Assembly (NCBI RefSeq): GCF_002224485.1
Contig: NZ_CP022463.1
Location: forward strand, 1,162,364 to 1,226,363
Reading direction: 5' to 3'
From: Sinomonas sp. R1AF57
GTDB taxonomy: Bacteria; Actinomycetota; Actinomycetes; Actinomycetales; Micrococcaceae
DNA: 64,000 nucleotides
This document shows, one piece after another, positions 1-7,502 of the stretch. Below the pieces are notes generated by a model. That model made no database searches. It saw only the letters and a program-made list of their open reading frames with translations, and had not been told where the DNA came from. A program made the translations under genes and the position numbers. Each line of letters opens with the position of its first letter. The first letter of the stretch is position 1.

Positions 1-2
1 CC

Positions 3-446
3 GGGCTTCCGCGCTTCTCGGTGGCGCTCGTCCACCGCAGCACCGCCCTGACCGCCGTCACGTTCCTGGTGCTGCACGTTGGCACCCTCATGCTCGACCC
101 GCATGCGAAGCTCGGCCTGGGCGACGCCGTCGTGCCCTTCCTGGCGGGCTGGAACCCGTTCTGGGTGGGACTCGGCACGACGGCGTTCGACCTCGTGGTG
201 GCCCTCGTGGTGACGGGACTGCTGCGCCACCGGTTCGGGCAGCGGGCCTTCCGGGCCATCCACTGGGCCGCCTACGCCCTCTGGCCGGTCGCGTTCGCCC
301 ACGCGCTGGGCTCGGGGACCGACGCGGGGTCGCTGTGGTTCCAGGCCTACGCGTGGGCCTGCGCCGGGGCCGCGGCATCCGCCGTGCTCTGGCGCCTCAG
401 CGCGGGATTCGCGGAGACTGCCGCTGCACGGTTCGGGCGGGTGTGA
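3..446 (+). CDS. Ferric-reductase-like transmembrane protein (5' truncated)
   Basis: The frame is open from the first bases of the window, so the true start lies upstream and only the last 147 codons are present. The visible part has about four hydrophobic segments. It includes His-Arg near the first segment and His-Val followed by Leu-Asp-Pro, the pattern of the heme-binding helices in ferric-reductase-like (cytochrome b-type) membrane domains. The gene stops 6 bases before a NuoF-like gene, which is followed by a ferredoxin gene, so it is probably the membrane partner of a small electron-transfer chain. The electron acceptor is not shown. The GTG at 21 lies inside the domain and is unlikely to be the real start. 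Confidence 0.7.
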   Translation, partial: GLPRFSVALVHRSTALTAVTFLVLHVGTLMLDPHAKLGLGDAVVPFLAGWNPFWVGLGTTAFDLVVALVVTGLLRHRFGQRAFRAIHWAAYALWPVAFAHALGSGTDAGSLWFQAYAWACAGAAASAVLWRLSAGFAETAAARFGRV

Positions 447-452
447 GCGTGC

Positions 453-1667
453 ATGACTGAGACGGCTCTCGGACTGCCGGCCCTGGGCACCGGACGGCTC
501 TTCGCGTCCGCCGGCCCGGACCTGGCAGCCCATGAGGCAGCCTACGGCCCGCGGAGGACCGGCTGGACCCGCGAGGCGCTGCTCGCGGAGCTCGAGGCAT
601 CGGGTCTCGCCGGGCGCGGAGGCGCCGGATTCCCCGCCTGGCGCAAGCTGTCCTCGCTCGGAGCGCGGCGCGCCGTCGTCGTGGCCAACGGCGCCGAGGG
701 CGAGCCGCTGAGCCGCAAGGACGCCGCGCTCCTGACGGGGGCGCCCCACCTCGTCCTCGATGGTCTCCTCACAGCGGCCGAGGCGCTGAACGCGTCGCAG
801 CTCTTCGTCTACGCGCCCGCGGCATCGCTCGCGGGCGTGGCCGCCGCCCTGGCCGAACGCCGCGACGGACGGCGCATCTCGCTCGTCGAATCGCCGGGGA
901 CGTTCGTCTCCGGCGAGGCCAGCGCGGTCGTCTCGGCGCTCGAGACGGGGCTCGCCCTGCCGCGGGACAGCGCGGCGCGCCTGACCACCGCGGGGTACCG
1001 GGGACTGCCGACCCTCGTGCACAACGTCGAGACGCTCGCCCAGCTCGCCCTCGTGGCCCGGTACGGCGCCGACTGGTTCCGCACCGCAGGGACCGACGAC
1101 GATCCGGGCACCCGTCTCGTCAGCGTCTCGGGGGACGTGCCGACGCCCCGCGTCGCGGAGGTTCCCGGCGGCACATCGCTCCGCGACATCCTCCTCGGCG
1201 CCGGGGCCGACCCGGGCTCCCTGGCCGCCGTCCTCGTCGGAGGCTTCCACGGCGCCTGGGTGCCGGCGAAGGCCCTGGACCGGCGCGCGAGCGCCGCGGG
1301 CCTCGCGGACTACGGCGCCCGGCCCGGCGCCGGGGTGCTCCTCGCCCTCGCCGCGGGGCGCTGCGGCCTGGCGGCGGCCGCACCCATCGCCCGCTACCTC
1401 GCCGACGGCTCGGCGCGCCAGTGCGGGCCGTGCACGTTCGGGCTGCCCGCCATGGCGGCCGTCCTCGAACGGATCGCCGGCGGGGAGCGGAGCCCCTGGC
1501 TCGCGGCCGAGGCCGAGCGACTGGCGGGCCTTATCACGGGCAGGGGAGCGTGCCACCACCCCGACGCGACGGCAGGGTTCGTCCGCAGCACGCTGACGGT
1601 GTTCCGGCAGGAGGTGCGTGCCCATCTGAACGGGGACTGCACGGGCACCCGGGGGTGGCAGCCATGA
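453..1667 (+). CDS. NuoF-like NADH/FMN/Fe-S oxidoreductase subunit
   Basis: A 404-residue soluble protein related to the 51-kDa (NuoF) subunit of complex I. The FMN/NADH-binding glycine-rich motif GRGGAGFP lies at residues 54-61, an NGAEGEP motif (NADEGEP in NuoF) at about 79-85, and an SLBB-like segment at about 225-270. The C-terminal Fe-S region has Cys324, Cys327 and Cys367, but the third Cys of the usual CxxCxxC is replaced by Gly. By family knowledge it should oxidise NAD(P)H and pass electrons to Fe-S partners. It sits between a ferric-reductase-like membrane gene and a ferredoxin gene, with no other complex I genes nearby, so it is not part of a nuo operon. Its stop codon overlaps the start of the ferredoxin gene. 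Confidence 0.8.
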   Translation: MTETALGLPALGTGRLFASAGPDLAAHEAAYGPRRTGWTREALLAELEASGLAGRGGAGFPAWRKLSSLGARRAVVVANGAEGEPLSRKDAALLTGAPHLVLDGLLTAAEALNASQLFVYAPAASLAGVAAALAERRDGRRISLVESPGTFVSGEASAVVSALETGLALPRDSAARLTTAGYRGLPTLVHNVETLAQLALVARYGADWFRTAGTDDDPGTRLVSVSGDVPTPRVAEVPGGTSLRDILLGAGADPGSLAAVLVGGFHGAWVPAKALDRRASAAGLADYGARPGAGVLLALAAGRCGLAAAAPIARYLADGSARQCGPCTFGLPAMAAVLERIAGGERSPWLAAEAERLAGLITGRGACHHPDATAGFVRSTLTVFRQEVRAHLNGDCTGTRGWQP

Positions 1668-1891
1668 GCCGGGAACGCCTCGCGCTGCACATCGACTTCA
1701 CGCGGTGCGACGGGCGTGGCCTCTGCACCGAGCTGCTGCCCGAACTCCTCGTCCGCGACGACTGGGGCTACCCGCTCGGACGCGGCGGCCGGGACGTGCC
1801 GGTTCCCTCCGGGCTCGCCGGGGCGGCGCAGGACGCCGTCTCACTGTGCCCGGTGCAGGCCCTGAGGCTGCGGTCGGCCGGACGGGACTGA
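1664..1891 (+). CDS. Small ferredoxin
   Basis: A 75-residue protein starting at the ATG that overlaps the NuoF-like stop codon (ATGA). Cys15, Cys21 (CDGRGLC) and Cys62 followed by Pro (LCPVQAL) are the pattern of actinobacterial single-cluster ferredoxins. With only three Cys ligands, a [3Fe-4S] cluster is likely. It probably carries electrons between the NuoF-like flavoprotein and the membrane protein encoded upstream, but it could serve another partner. Confidence 0.85.
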   Translation: MSRERLALHIDFTRCDGRGLCTELLPELLVRDDWGYPLGRGGRDVPVPSGLAGAAQDAVSLCPVQALRLRSAGRD

Positions 1892-1903
1892 CCCGCGAGT
1901 GCC

Positions 1904-2767
1904 TCAGCTGGCGCTGGCCTCCCCGGACCCGAGGGGGGCGCCCGCGCCGAAGACGGGCTGCGCCGTCGGGCGCTTGGCCAGGATGCCGTCGCCGCTCGAC
2001 TTGTGCCGGAGCCGTCGGACCACCCACGGGACGAAGTACTCGCGCGCCCACACGAGGTCCTCGCTGCGGGCCGCGCGCCAGCTGCGCGCGGGCATCGGGC
2101 GGGGTTCCATCGGTTCGAGGCTGTGCCTCACGTTGAGGGCCTCGAGGGCCATGATCGCGATCGTGTGGTGGCCCAGCGGGGAGAAGTGGAGCCGGTCGCT
2201 GTCCCACATGCGCGGGTCGGAGAGCTTGCGCAGCGCCCACATGTCGGCGATGACGGCATCGTGGCGCGCGGCGATGACCCGCAGGTTCTCGTTGTAGATC
2301 GCGACCTTGCCGCGGATCGCCGAGAGCACGGGCGTCGAGCCGATGTCCGGTCCGTTGAACAGGAGCACCGTCGCACCCGAGTCCGCCAGGCGGCCGACGG
2401 CGCCGTCGAGCCTGAGCGCGAGGGCGTCCGGGTCGCTGCCGGGCCGGAGGAGGTCGTTGCCGCCCGCGGAGAGCGAGACAAGGTCCGGGCGCAGCTCGAG
2501 CGCGGGCTCGAGCTGCTCGTCGAGGATGCGTCCCAGCAGCCTTCCGCGGATCGCCAGGTTGGCGTAGGCGAAGTCGGGGGTGCCGTGGGAGAGCTCCTCC
2601 GCGAGGCGGTCGGCCCAGCCGCGGTGGCGTCCGGGATTGTTCTGGTCGGGGTCGCCGATTCCCTCCGTGAAGGAGTCGCCGAGGGCAACGTAGCGGTGCC
2701 ACGGGTGGTGGTAGCCGTCGGGTCCGTCCTCGACGCCCGGGGAGAGCCGGTCAGAGATCGTACTCAC
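1904..2767 (-). CDS. SGNH/GDSL hydrolase family protein
   Basis: A 287-residue protein. The GDSFTEG motif (residues 30-36, nucleophile Ser32), a GGND block and a C-terminal DRLHFSPLGH block (catalytic Asp and His) are the SGNH esterase/lipase signature. There is no signal peptide, so it is probably cytoplasmic. The chosen GTG at 2767 gives VSTISDRL as the N-terminus. An in-frame ATG at 2830 would add 21 unlike residues and run through the palindrome at 2816-2833, so it was not used. The substrate is unknown. It diverges from the esterase gene at 2851. Confidence 0.85.
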   Translation of the reverse strand: MSTISDRLSPGVEDGPDGYHHPWHRYVALGDSFTEGIGDPDQNNPGRHRGWADRLAEELSHGTPDFAYANLAIRGRLLGRILDEQLEPALELRPDLVSLSAGGNDLLRPGSDPDALALRLDGAVGRLADSGATVLLFNGPDIGSTPVLSAIRGKVAIYNENLRVIAARHDAVIADMWALRKLSDPRMWDSDRLHFSPLGHHTIAIMALEALNVRHSLEPMEPRPMPARSWRAARSEDLVWAREYFVPWVVRRLRHKSSGDGILAKRPTAQPVFGAGAPLGSGEASAS

Positions 2768-2815
2768 GGGTACATTGTGCGCCGGGGGAGCGTGGAGTCC
2801 AAGACGGCCGCTATT

Positions 2816-2833
2816 TAGTTGACAGTTCAACTA
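2816..2833. promoter_or_regulatory. 18-bp perfect inverted repeat, MarR-type operator candidate
   Basis: TAGTTGA-CAGT-TCAACTA has perfect 7-bp arms and a 4-bp spacer. It lies in the gap between two divergent hydrolase genes and ends 17 bases before the ATG at 2851. The size and the TTGA-N4-TCAA core resemble MarR-family operators. No regulator gene is adjacent, so the binding protein is unknown. Confidence 0.55.
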
Positions 2834-2850
2834 TGTGCAAGAATGGACCC

Positions 2851-3552
2851 ATGACTGATGCCGTTGCCGATGCCCAGCGTCCCGAGGCCTACCCCGCCGA
2901 CTACCCCGACCACCAGATCCTGTGGAGCCGGCCGGAGGCCGAGCGTGCCGGCACACCGCTCATCGTGATGTTCCACGGGTACGGCTCGAACGAGGCCGAC
3001 CTCATGGGACTCGCGGGCTACCTTCCCGAGGACTTCACCGTCGCCGCGCTGCGCGCTCCCCAGACGCTCGCGCCGGGTGCCTACCAGTGGTTCCCCCTCA
3101 TGGCCGCCCAGGACTTCACGATGGACTCCGTCGAGGCCGCCGTCGAGTACGCCCTCGCATGGCTCGACGAGGTCCGCTCCCAGCACTCCTCCGTGACCCT
3201 CCTCGGATTCTCGATGGGCATGGCCATGGCCACCTCCCTCCTGCGCCGGCGCCCGGCGGACTTCGCCGCCGTCGTGGGCCTCTCCGGCTTCGCCGTCGAC
3301 CCCGCCGCCGCTGGGGCAGCGGACTACTCCTACTTCCGCGACGCAGAGCTCACCGGCACCGTGCCCCTGTTCTGGGGCCGCGACCAGGCCGATCCCGTCA
3401 TCACGGCCGACAAGGTCGAGTACACGATGGGCTGGGTGCGCGGCCACGTCGCGCTGACCAAGATCACCTACCCCGGCATCGGCCACAGCGTCAGCGGGCC
3501 GGAGATCGCCCACGTCAAGGAGTTCCTCGAGCAGGCCGTCCTCAAGCCCTGA
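2851..3552 (+). CDS. Alpha/beta-hydrolase carboxylesterase (phospholipase/carboxylesterase, MhqD-like)
   Basis: A 233-residue cytoplasmic hydrolase of the phospholipase/carboxylesterase family. It shows the oxyanion-region motif FHGYGSNE, the nucleophile elbow GFSMG, a WGRDQADPVI block (catalytic Asp) and GIGHSVS (catalytic His). Family members include B. subtilis MhqD, which is induced by quinones under a MarR repressor; the MarR-like palindrome just upstream fits that model, but the link is inference. The ATG at 2851 is preceded by AAGAAT and six bases, suggesting a leaderless start. An ATG at 2833 lies inside the palindrome and is less likely. Confidence 0.85.
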   Translation: MTDAVADAQRPEAYPADYPDHQILWSRPEAERAGTPLIVMFHGYGSNEADLMGLAGYLPEDFTVAALRAPQTLAPGAYQWFPLMAAQDFTMDSVEAAVEYALAWLDEVRSQHSSVTLLGFSMGMAMATSLLRRRPADFAAVVGLSGFAVDPAAAGAADYSYFRDAELTGTVPLFWGRDQADPVITADKVEYTMGWVRGHVALTKITYPGIGHSVSGPEIAHVKEFLEQAVLKP

Positions 3553-3662
3553 CGTCTCGGGTACGCGAAACCGCGCCCCTGAGCGTCTCGGGTGCGCGAA
3601 ACCGCGCCCCTGAGCGTCTCGGGTACGCGAAATCGCGCCCCTGAGCGTCTCGGGTACGCACG
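3553..3662. repeat. Tandem array of a 31-bp repeat (GTCTCGGGTACGCGAAA family)
   Basis: Units start at 3553, 3584, 3615 and 3646 (the last is partial), each beginning CGTCTCGGGTACGCG or a one-base variant and ending CCCCTGAG. The units abut with no unique spacers. The core TCTCGGGTACGCGAAA is an imperfect palindrome around GTAC (6 of 8 positions pair). The array begins directly after the stop codon of the upstream gene and lies between convergent genes. The same core recurs at 63497-63690. Confidence 0.9.
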
Positions 3663-3685
3663 ACGGCGCCCGGCCGCCCGAGCGG

Positions 3686-3946
3686 TCAGCCCCGCGACAC
3701 GAGCCGCACCCGCGCGCCATTGACCTCGACCACGTCCCCGGCGCTGAGCTGGCGCCCCCGGCGCTCCTCAATCTCGCCGTTTACCTTGACGAGCCCGTTG
3801 CGGATCAGCTCTGCGGCCTCGACCCCGTCCTCGACCAGGGAGGCGAGCTTGAGGACCTGTCCGAGGCGGATCGTCCCCTCGCGGATCTCGACCGTGTCGA
3901 GGCCGTCGTCGGGGGCGGGCGTGCTGCGCGGTTCGCTGGGGGGCAT
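3686..3946 (-). CDS. RNA-binding S4 domain protein
   Basis: An 86-residue protein with a single S4 RNA-binding fold from about residue 20: IRLGQVLKLASLVEDGVEAA, then LIRNGLVKVNGE and AGDVVEVNG. The first 18 residues are Pro/Ser-rich and probably disordered. It resembles small YbcJ/YaaA-type S4 proteins that bind structured RNA. The ATG at 3946 is the only good start. It is divergent from the transporter gene at 3986 and convergent with the esterase gene, with the repeat array between. Confidence 0.85.
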   Translation of the reverse strand: MPPSEPRSTPAPDDGLDTVEIREGTIRLGQVLKLASLVEDGVEAAELIRNGLVKVNGEIEERRGRQLSAGDVVEVNGARVRLVSRG

Positions 3947-3985
3947 GGTGCAACTGTAGGCCGTGCAGCCCCTAGGCTGTCTCCA

Positions 3986-4966
3986 GTGACCGCGCCCCGA
4001 CCCTTTCCCCTTCCGCTCGGCCTCGCCGCGGCCGTGGCGGCCGGCGTCGCCGTTCCTGCGCAGGGCCGCATCAACGGGGCGCTCGGCGCTCGCCTCGGCG
4101 ATGGCGTCGCCGCGGCGCTGACCAGCTTCGGCACCGGGCTCGCAGTCCTCGCGGTCCTGGCGGCGGTCCTGCCCTCGGGCCGCGCAGGGGTGCGGGGCAT
4201 CGGGTCGGCCGTGCGGTCGGGCACGATCCCGTGGTGGTACCTCGGGGCGGGCCTGTGCGGGGCACTCTTCGTCGTCGCGCAGGCTGTCACCGTCGGCGTC
4301 CTCGGGATCGCGGTCTTCACCATCGCCGCCGTCACCGGGCAGACCATGAGCGGCCTGCTCGTGGACCGGGTGGGCTTCGCGCAGGGCCGGCAGCGTCCGC
4401 TCACGGGCATGCGCGTCTTCGCGACCGTCCTCACCCTCGCCTCGGTCGCCTATGCCGTGGCGCCGAAGTTCGGAGCAGCGCAGGACCTCGCCGCGCTGAC
4501 CGCCCTCGTGGTCCTGCCCTTCGCGGCAGGGTTCGCGCAGAGCTTCCAGTCCGCCATGAACGGGGCCAGCGCGGTGGCCTACAGCAGCCTCCTCGCGGCC
4601 ACGCTCATGAACTTCGTCTCGGGCATCGTAGGGCTCACGGTCGCGTGGGCGGTCAAGGTCGCCGTGGCAGGCCCCGGCAGGCCCCTTCCGGCCGACTTCC
4701 CGGCGGACTGGTGGTACTACACGGGCGGCCCCCTCGGCGTCGTGTTCATCGCCGTCGCCACCGTGCTCGTCCGTCGCCTCGGAGTGCTCCTGACGGGCCT
4801 CGGCATGATCGCCGGCCAGCTGCTCGGCTCCCTCGCGCTCGACGCGTTCGCGCCCGCGCCGGGCACCGTCGTCGCGCTCCCCACTGTCGTCGGCACCGTG
4901 GCGACCCTCGTCGCGATGGTCCTGGCGACCCTGCCGTGGAACCGGCGCATGATCCGCACGAGGTGA
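3986..4966 (+). CDS. DMT-type transporter, DUF606/YdcZ family
   Basis: A 326-residue integral membrane protein with about ten hydrophobic segments and two internal homologous halves (about 1-150 and 165-318). The N-terminal half has the Ala/Gly-rich helix followed by [20 protein letters not shown] typical of YdcZ/DUF606 proteins. Small-molecule export is likely; the substrate is unknown. The start is GTG, preceded by TAGGCT and seven bases (probably leaderless). Confidence 0.8.
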   Translation: MTAPRPFPLPLGLAAAVAAGVAVPAQGRINGALGARLGDGVAAALTSFGTGLAVLAVLAAVLPSGRAGVRGIGSAVRSGTIPWWYLGAGLCGALFVVAQAVTVGVLGIAVFTIAAVTGQTMSGLLVDRVGFAQGRQRPLTGMRVFATVLTLASVAYAVAPKFGAAQDLAALTALVVLPFAAGFAQSFQSAMNGASAVAYSSLLAATLMNFVSGIVGLTVAWAVKVAVAGPGRPLPADFPADWWYYTGGPLGVVFIAVATVLVRRLGVLLTGLGMIAGQLLGSLALDAFAPAPGTVVALPTVVGTVATLVAMVLATLPWNRRMIRTR

Positions 4967-5081
4967 CCGGCCGGCGTCGTGCGCCGGTAGGCTTGTCACT
5001 GCACGCTCGTCTGTGCGCCTGACTCACTGGTGCACACCGCCGGACCGCACCCAGCGGCCTGAGAAGTACGGAGGAACCCCC

Positions 5082-6467
5082 TTGGCACCGAAGACCCCAC
5101 TGGACTCGATCGTCTCCCTGGCCAAGCGCCGCGGATTCGTCTTCCAGGCGGGTGAGATCTACGGAGGCTCCCGCTCGGCCTGGGACTACGGCCCCCTCGG
5201 CGTCGAGCTCAAGGAGAACATCAAGGAGCAGTGGTGGCAGACGTTCGTCCGCGGCCGCGAGGACATGGTGGGCCTCGACTCCTCCGTGATCCTGCCCAAG
5301 CAGGTGTGGGAGGCCTCCGGCCACGTCGCCACGTTCACCGACCCCCTCGTCGAGTGCCTCCAGTGCCACCACCGCTTCCGCCAGGACCACCTCATCGAGG
5401 CGTACGAGGCGAAGAAGGGCCGCGCGCCTGAGGGCGGCATGGACTCCATCGTCTGCCCGAACTGCGGGACCACCGGCAAGTGGACCGAGCCGCAGATGTT
5501 CTCGGGCCTCATGAAGACGTTCCTCGGCCCCGTGGACAACGCCGAGGGCCTGCACTACATGCGCCCCGAGACCGCCCAGGGCATCTTCGTGAACTTCAAC
5601 AACGTCGTTACCACGAGCCGCAAGAAGCCGCCGTTCGGCATCGGCCAGATCGGCAAGGCGTTCCGCAACGAGATCACCCCCGGCAACTTCATCTTCCGCA
5701 CCCGCGAGTTCGAGCAGATGGAGATCGAGTACTTCACGGCGCCCGGCGAGGCCGACGAGTGGTTCAAGCACTGGGTCGAGGAGTGCTGGAACTGGTTCGT
5801 GGACCTGGGCATCAGCCCGGAGAACATGCGCCGCTTCGACGTCCCCGAGGACGAGCGCGCCCACTACTCCGCGGGCACGATCGACATCGAGTACCGCTTC
5901 GGCTTCCAGGGCAACGAGTGGGGCGAGCTCATGGGCATCGCCAACCGCACCGACTACGACCTGGGCAGCCACTCGAAGGCCTCCGGCCACGAGCTCGCCT
6001 ACTTCAACCAGGCCACGAACGAGCGCTACATCCCCTACGTGATCGAGCCCTCGTTCGGCCTCACACGTTCGATGATGGCCTTCCTCGTCGACGCGTACAC
6101 CGAGGACGAGGCCCCCAACACGAAGGGCGGCGTCGACAAGCGCACGGTGCTCAAGCTCGACCCGCGCCTCGCGCCGGTCAAGGCCGCGGTGCTGCCGCTG
6201 AGCCGCAACGAGGACCTCTCGCCCAAGGCCCGCGACCTCGCGGCCCAGCTGCGCAAGCACTGGAACATCGAGTTCGACGATGCCGGCGCCATCGGCCGTC
6301 GCTACCGCCGCCAGGACGAGATCGGCACTCCGTTCTGCATCACGGTGGACTTCGACACCCTCGAGGACCAGGCGGTGACCATCCGCGAGCGCGACACGAT
6401 GGGCCAGGACCGCGTCTCCCTCGACAAGGTGGCGGGGTACCTCTTCGAGCGCCTCGAGAAGAACTGA
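5082..6467 (+). CDS. glyS: Glycine-tRNA ligase
   Basis: A 461-residue class II glycyl-tRNA synthetase of the single-chain (eukaryote/archaea-like, alpha2) type. [21 protein letters not shown] opens the catalytic core, a zinc-type region has CLQC and CPNC pairs at about residues 90-130, motif 2 includes [19 protein letters not shown], and the C-terminal anticodon-binding domain covers about 345-461. The start is TTG at 5082, chosen because GGAGGA lies 6 bases upstream and the protein then begins [19 protein letters not shown], as in related synthetases. An upstream ATG at 5013 would add 23 unconserved residues. Confidence 0.95.
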   Translation: MAPKTPLDSIVSLAKRRGFVFQAGEIYGGSRSAWDYGPLGVELKENIKEQWWQTFVRGREDMVGLDSSVILPKQVWEASGHVATFTDPLVECLQCHHRFRQDHLIEAYEAKKGRAPEGGMDSIVCPNCGTTGKWTEPQMFSGLMKTFLGPVDNAEGLHYMRPETAQGIFVNFNNVVTTSRKKPPFGIGQIGKAFRNEITPGNFIFRTREFEQMEIEYFTAPGEADEWFKHWVEECWNWFVDLGISPENMRRFDVPEDERAHYSAGTIDIEYRFGFQGNEWGELMGIANRTDYDLGSHSKASGHELAYFNQATNERYIPYVIEPSFGLTRSMMAFLVDAYTEDEAPNTKGGVDKRTVLKLDPRLAPVKAAVLPLSRNEDLSPKARDLAAQLRKHWNIEFDDAGAIGRRYRRQDEIGTPFCITVDFDTLEDQAVTIRERDTMGQDRVSLDKVAGYLFERLEKN

Positions 6468-6471
6468 GCCC

Positions 6472-7500
6472 ATGGCCCAGCTGACGTACCGCCCCTGGCG
6501 CGACGGCGACGACCACGTCCTCCTGCAGCTCTGGGGTGACGCTGAGGGCGCCGCCGCGGAGCAGTTCCGCGGCGCCTTCGGTCCAGACTCCGACGGCGCC
6601 CAGCAGGGTGCCGCCGCCGGTGACGGGGACGCGCACGACGGCGCCGGCTCGGCACCGGGGGCGTGGCGGCGCTGCGTCGTGGCCGAGGACCAGGGCATCC
6701 CTGTTGCCGCGGGCGTGGTGTACGCCTCGGCGCTGCATCCCCAGCGGCACTGGGCGTACGTCGAGGTGGCCCGGGACCACCGGCGGCAGGGCGTCGGCAC
6801 GGAGCTCCTGCGCCGGCTGCGCGAGGCGGCGGAAGCCTCGCCGTCGGGCGTCGCGGCCCTGCGCTCACGGGTGACTGCCGGCACGCCGGGGGCGGACTTC
6901 GCCGCAGCGCGCGGGTTCGGCGCCCTGCAGCGGTCGCGCCACGTGGTGGTGCGGCCGGGCTCGCTCAAGCTGCCGGTCTTCGGCGACGGCGAGGACTCCG
7001 GCGACTCCCCGCTCGTCGAGGACCTCGCGACCGGCTCGGTCGAGCTCTCGGACGCCGTGGCGCGCTACTACACCGAGATCAACGACTGGGACCCGCCTGC
7101 GCCGATCAGCGTCGGGCGCGCCCAGCAGCTCTTCCTCTCGGACGCGGCCGGCGCCCACGGCGCCGTCGTGCTGCGCGCTCCGGCGGAGAGCGCTTTCGGC
7201 TCCGCCGTCGCCCCGTCGAAGCGGAAGGGGCGCCTGCGCGCGTTCGCCGTCAGCTATGCCGCGCCGGGCGGCGCGGCGGCGGACGACCCGAGCGAGGTGC
7301 TCCTCGGCCATGAGGTCCGGCTCGACGCGGAGGACGCCCGGGACGCCGTCCGCGGTCTCCTGGCGCTCATCGCGTACCAGCACCCCGTGAGCCTCGAGCT
7401 GGACGATTCGATGGCGGCGCTCCGCGCGACCGTCGAGCCGCTGCTCGCTGCCGGCGCCGCCGAACAGGTCGGCGCGGACACGCTGACCGTCGGGGACTGA
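6472..7500 (+). CDS. GNAT family N-acetyltransferase
   Basis: A 342-residue protein starting 4 bases after glyS, so probably co-transcribed. Residues about 85-140 form the acetyl-CoA-binding core, with VEVARDHRRQGVGTELLRR matching motif A (R/Q-x-x-G-x-G/A). The C-terminal half looks like a second, degenerate GNAT fold. A Gly/Ala/Asp-rich insertion of about 30 residues (about 40-68) interrupts the N-terminal domain. The substrate is unknown. Confidence 0.8.
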   Translation: MAQLTYRPWRDGDDHVLLQLWGDAEGAAAEQFRGAFGPDSDGAQQGAAAGDGDAHDGAGSAPGAWRRCVVAEDQGIPVAAGVVYASALHPQRHWAYVEVARDHRRQGVGTELLRRLREAAEASPSGVAALRSRVTAGTPGADFAAARGFGALQRSRHVVVRPGSLKLPVFGDGEDSGDSPLVEDLATGSVELSDAVARYYTEINDWDPPAPISVGRAQQLFLSDAAGAHGAVVLRAPAESAFGSAVAPSKRKGRLRAFAVSYAAPGGAAADDPSEVLLGHEVRLDAEDARDAVRGLLALIAYQHPVSLELDDSMAALRATVEPLLAAGAAEQVGADTLTVGD

Positions 7501-7502
7501 GC

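Noticed and set aside
2833..2850. ATG at 2833 as the start of the esterase gene
   Set aside because: It lies in the last base of the palindrome with no ribosome-binding site, and adds six unconserved residues.
3553..3662. Possible CRISPR array (31-base period)
   Set aside because: The whole unit is repeated with no unique spacers, there are only three full copies, and no cas genes are near.
4971..4987. Hairpin CCGGCG-TCGTG-CGCCGG before glyS as a terminator
   Set aside because: Only 6 bp, no T tail, and very common by chance at this GC content.
4746..6968. 740-codon open frame on the minus strand over glyS and the GNAT gene
   Set aside because: It mirrors third-position GC bias, has Arg/Ala/Glu-rich low-complexity sequence, and lies opposite clear conserved genes. 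Other long antisense frames (for example 55494-58082) were rejected for the same reason.
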